From Candidatus Gastranaerophilales bacterium (GTDB lineage Bacteria > Cyanobacteriota > Vampirovibrionia > Gastranaerophilales > Gastranaerophilaceae), in assembly GCA_021201175.1 (NCBI GenBank), contig JAJQFK010000187.1:1-8532 (forward strand): a DNA stretch of 8,532 nucleotides, written 5' to 3'. Numbering within the stretch: position 1 is the stretch's first letter; each line of letters starts with the position of its first letter. Below the pieces are notes generated by a model. It ran no database searches. It saw nothing but the letters and a program-made list of their open reading frames with translations, and was not told the DNA's origin. The translations under genes and the position numbers were made by a program. Shown piece after piece: positions 1 through 3,511 of the stretch.

Positions 1-59
1 GAATAAGAAGGAATACTTATTAATAAATATATTATAAAAAATAGTAATACCTTTTTCAT
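1..59 (-). CDS. N-terminal fragment of a putative secreted or membrane protein (runs off the left edge)
   Basis: Reading the minus strand from an ATG at 59-57 gives 19 open codons to the window edge. They begin MKKVLLFF and continue as an unbroken hydrophobic stretch (IIYLLISI) followed by PSY. Two lysines then about 13 hydrophobic residues is the shape of a Sec signal peptide or an N-terminal membrane anchor. An in-frame TAA lies two codons upstream, so this is the only nearby ATG start. Against it, no Shine-Dalgarno sequence precedes the ATG (the upstream bases are AATTAAATT), and 19 codons are very little evidence in AT-rich DNA. If real, it is divergent from the gene at 351. Function cannot be inferred; the body of the protein lies outside the window. 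Confidence 0.45.
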   Translation of the reverse strand, partial: MKKVLLFFIIYLLISIPSY

Positions 60-130
60 AATTTAATTTTGGATTAAAAATTGTATAATTTCAACCATAG
101 AAAAGTTTTATTATTTTATCCGTAAAAATA

Positions 131-159
131 TTGTTAAAAATCCTTTTTAGATATATAAT
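131..159 (+). promoter_or_regulatory. Sigma70-type promoter of the 123-aa protein gene
   Basis: A -35 element TTGTTA (131-136, four of six consensus bases) and a perfect -10 TATAAT (154-159) are separated by exactly 17 bp. Transcription would start near 166, giving a leader of about 185 nt before the ATG at 351. The -10 lies at the centre of the inverted repeat at 144-168. Chance matches are common in AT-rich DNA, but correct spacing and a perfect -10 make this one of the best promoter candidates in the window. Confidence 0.55.
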
Positions 160-168
160 ATCTAAAAA
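144..168. repeat. Perfect 11-bp inverted repeat over the -10 box (candidate operator)
   Basis: TTTTTAGATAT at 144-154 is matched exactly by its reverse complement ATATCTAAAAA at 158-168 around a 3-nt centre (155-157). Each arm has only one G:C pair and there is no T-run after it, so it makes a poor terminator. Its position, covering the TATAAT of the promoter, is that of a repressor-binding site. No regulator can be named from the sequence. Confidence 0.5.
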
Positions 169-350
169 ATATATCAAATGTTAAGTTTTGTAAAAACGAA
201 TTTTTGTGGCTAAAACATAATAACAACAATGATTTCGAGAAAATAAAAAATAAAAAAATAAAAAAAATCATATATAATCTAAAATTAACTAGCAAAAAAA
301 ATTTAATTCAGGGTTTAGAATATAATGCATATAGACACGGGAGAAATAAA

Positions 351-722
351 ATGACTGAAATAAATAATAATAATATATCAAAATACAGTGCAGGTGCAGA
401 TAGGATTGCACAGCCGCAAGCGGGAAAAGATGTACTAAGCATTAATATACCTAAAGAACCGGAATTAATTACAAATTATGTTCAGGATACCGGAGTTCTC
501 GGAAGATCTCAAATAGTAAATCCGAAAGGCTCTGATATAACTAAAAGTGTAAATGAAGCAGTTAACCTCGCGAATAATAATCACGTTTTAATGTCGTGCA
601 GCGAAACAATATTTAATAAAACATATGAAGATGCCCTTAGGAGAGGACTAAGTTCACAAGATGCATATACAACGGCATTAATGGCAGAAGAAGAATTTAT
701 GAAAATGGGGCAGTCTGCGTAA
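351..722 (+). CDS. Hypothetical protein, 123 aa
   Basis: I do not recognise this family. The ATG at 351 is chosen because GGGAG (339-343) stands 7 nt before it. A longer frame from TTG 204 would add low-complexity Asn/Lys-rich sequence with no ribosome-binding site. The product starts MTEINNNNIS, has a polar, probably disordered first 60 residues, and then a likely helical half (about 62-119) with heptad-like spacing of Ala/Leu/Met and many acidic residues (TYEDALRRGL; MAEEEFMKMG). There is one cysteine (C83), no signal peptide and no membrane segment, so it is probably cytosolic. It stops 5 nt before the end of the convergent acetyltransferase-like gene, with no terminator between them. The promoter upstream is overlaid by a palindrome, so expression is probably regulated. 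Its codon and base usage look like a real gene rather than intergenic DNA. Most likely a lineage-restricted protein of unknown role. Confidence 0.75.
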   Translation: MTEINNNNISKYSAGADRIAQPQAGKDVLSINIPKEPELITNYVQDTGVLGRSQIVNPKGSDITKSVNEAVNLANNNHVLMSCSETIFNKTYEDALRRGLSSQDAYTTALMAEEEFMKMGQSA

Positions 723-727
723 TATAA

Positions 728-1378
728 TTATTTAGCTAATAAAAACGGAATATTTTCTTCCGGAAGATACATCTGAAAACTTCCTAATGCTGTTGTGTTG
801 CATGGTGTTTTTTCTCTATCTGCTTTTTCAATTGCTTTTAAGATGAATTTATTAAAATATCGTTTGGAATCTTCATACATTAACGGTCTGAATCCCATTT
901 TAAAATGAAATCCGTGAGAATTATATGCGGCAAGTAATACGGTTCTGCCTCCAAATCCGGCTTCCCGGCTTCTTAATACTGCTAACTTTTGAAGTTGAGT
1001 TCCGATTCCGGAATATTTATCATTGTCATAAGACTTTAATTCTGTAACAAAAATCGCGCCATTATCTAAATACTTGTTTTTATTTTTTGTTATTGATTTT
1101 GGGGGGATGGTTTCAATTATTGAATAACCAAGCGTTTTTCCGTCAGAATCTAACAAGCTTAAACGTTCTATGTTATTGTTAATGTTTTCTGTTTTGACAT
1201 TTGCCTCAACATCTTCTCCTGATTTAGTTTTGATAAATACTTTTTCAGGAAATTTTATTTCTTTTTCTTCTTTATTTGAAAGTTCAAATTTATCAGTAGT
1301 TTGCGGGTTATTCATTTTTATATTTTGTTTACCGAAATTTATAGCATTACTGAAACGGTTAACATTTATAATATTCAT
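728..1378 (-). CDS. GNAT-fold N-acetyltransferase-like protein, 216 aa
   Basis: The second half looks like a Gcn5-related N-acetyltransferase. A beta strand (GAIFVTELKS, 107-116) is followed by a motif-A-like acetyl-CoA loop and helix (YSGIGTQLQKLAVLRSREAG, 122-141), another strand (RTVLLAAYN, 145-153), and the typical motif-B ending HFKMGFRP (157-164), comparable to the 'FYeklGF' of GNAT enzymes. Residues 1-45 are Asn/Lys/Glu-rich and probably disordered, opening MNIINVNRFSNAINFGK. Residues 46-90 may form the first strands of the fold. The substrate cannot be told; protein, amino-acid or antibiotic acetylation are all possible. No signal peptide or membrane segment is seen. The start at 1378 is supported by AGGAAG (1390-1385) 6 nt upstream. 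The gene is divergent from rph and convergent, with a 5-nt gap, with the 123-aa gene. GNAT assignment is fairly firm, function open. Confidence 0.75.
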   Translation of the reverse strand: MNIINVNRFSNAINFGKQNIKMNNPQTTDKFELSNKEEKEIKFPEKVFIKTKSGEDVEANVKTENINNNIERLSLLDSDGKTLGYSIIETIPPKSITKNKNKYLDNGAIFVTELKSYDNDKYSGIGTQLQKLAVLRSREAGFGGRTVLLAAYNSHGFHFKMGFRPLMYEDSKRYFNKFILKAIEKADREKTPCNTTALGSFQMYLPEENIPFLLAK

Positions 1379-1407
1379 AAAAGACTTCCTTTTTTAATTA
1401 ATTTGAT

Positions 1408-1436
1408 ATAATATTTTTAAAATTATCAAAATTCAA
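1408..1436 (-). promoter_or_regulatory. Promoter of the acetyltransferase-like gene
   Basis: On the minus strand, TTGAAT (1436-1431) and TATTAT (1413-1408) are spaced 17 bp apart, with four and five consensus matches. Transcription would begin near 1401, about 23 nt before the ATG at 1378, leaving room for the AGGAAG ribosome-binding site. The promoter overlaps an imperfect dyad, TTTGATA (1402-1408) and TATCAAA (1424-1430). I found no equally good plus-strand promoter for rph in the same gap. Confidence 0.45.
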
Positions 1437-1511
1437 AGTAAATAATTTTGTAGTTAATACAAAACAAAAAGAAAAAAAAATTGCTAAAACGGGAATAAGG
1501 AAAGAAAACAA

Positions 1512-2213
1512 ATGAGCATAAGATTTAACAATAGAAAAAATGATGAACTAAGAGAAATAAAAATAACAAAAGATTATACCAAACATGCATTAGGCTCTGT
1601 TTTAATTGAATTTGGAGATACAAAGGTAATAGTAACGGCATCTGTAGAAGACGGCAGACCAAAATGGATGGATAAATCTGACCAAAGAGGCTGGATTACG
1701 GCTGAATATTCTTTATTACCCTCATCTACTCACACAAGATGCCAGCGTGAAAGAACAAAAATATCAGGAAGAACTCAGGAAATTCAAAGATTAATCGGCA
1801 GAAGTCTGCGTTCATGTGTAGATTTAGAAAAACTCGGCGATAGAACTGTTACTATAGACGCTGATGTAATTCAAGCCGATGGCGGTACTCGTTGTGCTTC
1901 AATTTGCGGCGGATTTATTGCAATGAATACGGCATTTGAAAAACTCATCCAACAGGGGATTTTATTACGGAATCCTATTATTGAACCCATTGCGGCTGTT
2001 TCGGTCGGAATAATTGACTCGGATATAAGGCTCGATTTAGATTATAATGAAGATTCCCATGCGCAGGCTGACAGTAATATTGTTATGACAAAATCCTCGA
2101 AAATAATTGAATTTCAAATAACCGCCGAAGGTAATCCTTTTGAAAAAGAAAAACTGGATAAAATATATAATATGGCAGATACCGCAATACAAAAAATTAT
2201 CTCTTTATATTGA
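1512..2213 (+). CDS. rph: Ribonuclease PH (tRNA nucleotidyltransferase)
   Basis: RNase PH is a phosphate-dependent 3'-5' exoribonuclease that trims the 3' end of tRNA precursors, forming a hexameric ring in the cytoplasm. The 233-aa length is normal for the family. Visible signatures are the N-terminal strand set (GSVLIEFGDTKVIVTASVED, 28-47), GWITAEYSLLPSSTHTR (60-76), the phosphate-site arginines in SGRTQEIQRLIGRSLR (R87) and QADGGTRCAS (R127), and LDLDYNEDSHAQAD (174-187), whose D181 and D187 match the two metal-binding aspartates by their spacing. The C-terminal ITAEGNPF (203-210) is the usual 'TAEG.PF' block. The ATG at 1512 is preceded by AAGGAAAG (1497-1504) and the protein begins at the family's normal N-terminus. 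The gene often next to rph, rdgB (ITP/XTP pyrophosphatase), is absent here; instead a GC-rich spacer follows. Identification is secure. Confidence 0.97.
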   Translation: MSIRFNNRKNDELREIKITKDYTKHALGSVLIEFGDTKVIVTASVEDGRPKWMDKSDQRGWITAEYSLLPSSTHTRCQRERTKISGRTQEIQRLIGRSLRSCVDLEKLGDRTVTIDADVIQADGGTRCASICGGFIAMNTAFEKLIQQGILLRNPIIEPIAAVSVGIIDSDIRLDLDYNEDSHAQADSNIVMTKSSKIIEFQITAEGNPFEKEKLDKIYNMADTAIQKIISLY

Positions 2214-2244
2214 TTTCAAGGCGAAAAATGCGCTCGACACCGGA

Positions 2245-2316
2245 TTATGTACAATATTGTTGGTCAAAACCCCGACTTACTGCGGACAAAACGAAAACGC
2301 GACAGTTTTCGGACAT
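2245..2316 (-). CDS. Possible 23-aa small ORF immediately downstream of the dnaJ-like gene
   Basis: On the minus strand an ATG at 2316-2314 opens 23 codons ending at TAA (2247-2245), beginning MSENCRVFVLSAVSRG. It starts 14 nt after the dnaJ-like stop, and the spacer carries GGGAGGG with GGAGG at 2329-2325, 8 nt before the ATG. This is among the strongest Shine-Dalgarno matches in the window. The peptide has two cysteines and a short hydrophobic patch (VFVLSAV). It lies wholly inside the GC-rich island, so it may simply be an incidental frame in a repeat. Translation is unproven. Confidence 0.25.
   Translation of the reverse strand: MSENCRVFVLSAVSRGFDQQYCT
2288..2311 (-). terminator. Weak hairpin/T-run terminator candidate for the dnaJ-like gene
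   Basis: Read on the minus strand, CGAAAAC (2311-2305), a 6-nt loop, and GTTTTCG (2298-2292) form a perfect 7-bp stem followed at once by four Ts (2291-2288). The stem has three G:C pairs and the T-run is short, so it is at best a weak intrinsic terminator. On the plus strand the nearest T-run (2319-2323) starts about 7 nt past the stem, making it even poorer for rph. Confidence 0.3.
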
Positions 2317-2330
2317 ACTTTTTCCCTCCC

Positions 2331-3389
2331 CTATTGAGTTTCGAGCAATTTTTTATATAATTCTTTTTGTTTCTCTGATATTACAGCGGGTATATTAATA
2401 ACAATCTTAACGTTCAAATAGCCGAAGCCGCCGTTTTTTTTAGGCAATCCCAAATCTTTTAATCTTAAAATTTTTCCGTACCTTGTTTCCGGCGGGATTT
2501 TAATCCCGATAGTTCCATGCAGAGTTTGAATATCTTTTTTACATCCGAGTACTGCTTGTGCGGGTGTAATTTCAATTTGTTTTGTGATATTTTCAGCATC
2601 TATATCGTATTCGGAGTCTTTAAATTTGATAATAAAATAAAGGTCGCCTTTTCTGCCATAGGAATCAGTTTTGCCTTCTCCTTTTAATCTGATTTTTTGA
2701 CCCTCTTTTACACCTTTTGGTATTTTTACCGTAAGGTTTCTTGTTTTGCTTAAAATTCCCGTACCGCCGCATTCAGAACATACAGAACCGGCACCGGAAC
2801 ATTTCATGCATTTTTCAAAGGTATTCATTTTAACATTAACCGGTTTATCCTGAAATAAGTCTTTTGCAGTAAGATTCAATTCCTGCGTTATATCAAGATT
2901 TTCCTCTACAGCGCCGGTGGAAGTCTTAGCGGAAGCAGAATGAGGCTGTTGTTGAAAATTATTAAATATATCATCATAAGAAAAAGATTGCGAATTTCTT
3001 CTTGAAGAACGCTGTGTTCTTGAGGCGGTTCCGCCTCCCATTAAATCACCAAATATGGAACTAAAAAAGTCCGAAAAATCTCCCATATTAGAAAAACTCT
3101 GGCTGTAACCTCCGCCTTGATTAAAATTAAACCCTTCAAATCCTGGAGGAGGTGTAAAATTTGCGCCTTGCTGCCAGTTCGCTCCAAGACTGTCATATCT
3201 GCTCTTTTTTTCTTTATCGGATAAAACTTCATACGCCTCGTTTATATCTTTAAACTTATTGACTGCCTCCGGAGATTTATTTACATCAGGATGGTACTGC
3301 TTTGCAAGTTTTCTGTATGCAGACTTTATTTTCGCTTCCGTTGCATCTCTTTCTACGCCCAGTATTTTATAATAATCTTTGTATTCCAT
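2331..3389 (-). CDS. DnaJ/CbpA-like J-domain co-chaperone with a half-size zinc finger
   Basis: This is an Hsp40 co-chaperone that stimulates DnaK ATPase and delivers unfolded substrates in the cytoplasm. Of 352 aa, residues 4-68 form a J domain with the catalytic HPD at 33-35. Residues 70-150 are a Gly/Phe/Ser/Gln-rich linker containing FSDFFSSIFGD (105-115), the usual 'DIF' element. About 163-345 is the C-terminal substrate-binding region with VKIPKGVKEGQKIRLKGEG (221-239). The zinc domain holds only two CxxCxGxG motifs (C194/C197 and C204/C207) instead of four. The ATG at 3389 is chosen because AAGGAG (3404-3399) lies 9 nt upstream and MEYKDYYKILGV is the standard J-domain start; a further upstream ATG at 3428 adds 13 unrelated residues. 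dnaK, grpE and hrcA are not adjacent and I see no CIRCE operator. The gene is divergent from the GHL10 gene. It is shorter than canonical DnaJ (about 375-380 aa) because of the zinc-domain reduction, so I leave the symbol open between dnaJ and cbpA. Confidence 0.93.
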   Translation of the reverse strand: MEYKDYYKILGVERDATEAKIKSAYRKLAKQYHPDVNKSPEAVNKFKDINEAYEVLSDKEKKSRYDSLGANWQQGANFTPPPGFEGFNFNQGGGYSQSFSNMGDFSDFFSSIFGDLMGGGTASRTQRSSRRNSQSFSYDDIFNNFQQQPHSASAKTSTGAVEENLDITQELNLTAKDLFQDKPVNVKMNTFEKCMKCSGAGSVCSECGGTGILSKTRNLTVKIPKGVKEGQKIRLKGEGKTDSYGRKGDLYFIIKFKDSEYDIDAENITKQIEITPAQAVLGCKKDIQTLHGTIGIKIPPETRYGKILRLKDLGLPKKNGGFGYLNVKIVINIPAVISEKQKELYKKLLETQ

Positions 3390-3398
3390 TGTAAATAT

Positions 3399-3404
3399 CT
3401 CCTT
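3399..3404 (-). promoter_or_regulatory. Ribosome-binding site fixing the dnaJ-like start
   Basis: AAGGAG on the minus strand, 9 nt before the ATG at 3389, places translation there rather than at the in-frame ATG at 3428, which has no such site. Confidence 0.8.
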
Positions 3405-3426
3405 ATATACTATAATAATATAAAAC

Positions 3427-3443
3427 ATAACACTAAATGTTAT
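3427..3443. repeat. Short inverted repeat in the dnaJ-like/GHL10 divergent gap
   Basis: ATAACA (3427-3432) and TGTTAT (3438-3443) are exact reverse complements around 5 nt. It lies upstream of the dnaJ-like gene, in the part of the gap where its promoter should be. It could be an operator half-site pair, but 6-bp AT-rich arms arise easily by chance. Confidence 0.25.
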
Positions 3444-3476
3444 ATTTAATATTTTTTTAATTATGTTAAAATTTAG

Positions 3477-3505
3477 TTAACAAAATAATTAGTTTCTACT
3501 ATTAT
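3477..3505 (+). promoter_or_regulatory. Promoter of the GHL10-dapF unit, predicted to give a leaderless mRNA
   Basis: TTAACA (3477-3482) and TATTAT (3500-3505), each five of six consensus bases, are spaced exactly 17 bp apart. The expected start point, about 7 nt beyond the -10, is position 3512, the A of the ATG itself. No Shine-Dalgarno sequence precedes that ATG (the bases are TATAGATAT), in contrast to the clear sites before most other genes in this window. Confidence 0.5.
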
Positions 3506-3511
3506 AGATAT

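Larger units (their letters stand above)
60..350. other. Non-coding AT-rich divergent intergenic region
   Basis: This stretch separates the putative minus-strand start at 59 from the plus-strand start at 351. It is very AT-rich. The only structured elements I see are the promoter at 131-159 and the inverted repeat at 144-168, listed separately. Downstream of the promoter lies a leader of roughly 185 nt, mostly A-runs, with no recognisable riboswitch, tRNA or strong hairpin. An open frame from a TTG at 204 runs into the gene at 351, but its 49 extra residues are just Asn/Lys/Ile translation of A-rich DNA and have no ribosome-binding site, so I treat it as untranslated. Confidence 0.6.
2219..2330. 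repeat. GC-rich intergenic island, candidate dispersed element
   Basis: Bases 2221-2330 contain 51 G/C in 110 (46%), whereas other intergenic DNA in this window is overwhelmingly A/T. The island fills nearly the whole gap between the convergent rph and dnaJ-like genes. It contains a perfect 10-bp palindrome ACAATATTGT (2251-2260), a 7-bp hairpin (2292-2311), and a polypyrimidine end CCCTCCCC (2324-2331). Its ends show a weak inverted similarity: AGGCGAAAAATG (2219-2230) against AGGGAAAAAGT on the other strand (2327-2317). Short open frames cross it in several frames with no resemblance to a known protein. A MITE-like or other small interspersed element is the best guess, but copies elsewhere in the genome cannot be seen from here. 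A structured small RNA or a gene remnant are alternatives. Confidence 0.35.

Noticed and set aside
178..213. 11-codon upstream ORF in the leader of the 123-aa gene
   Set aside because: No Shine-Dalgarno, and the peptide (MLSFVKTNFCG) has no feature suggesting attenuation; likely chance.
204..350. TTG-started extension of the 123-aa protein (49 extra residues)
   Set aside because: No ribosome-binding site and the added residues are Asn/Lys/Ile-rich translation of A-runs; the ATG at 351 has GGGAG at good spacing.
1170..1397. 75-codon plus-strand frame opposite the acetyltransferase-like gene
   Set aside because: Antisense shadow; Phe/Leu/Ser-rich translation of the complement of an Asn/Lys/Glu-rich gene.
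2140..2398. Overlapping plus-strand frames of 62 and 65 codons across the rph end and the GC-rich island
   Set aside because: They start inside rph or at its stop, run into the antisense of the dnaJ-like gene, and have no ribosome-binding site; products of the island's base composition.
3390..3511. CIRCE (HrcA) heat-shock operator before the dnaJ-like gene
   Set aside because: No TTAGCACTC-N9-GAGTGCTAA-like sequence; only a short AT-rich 6-bp dyad is present.
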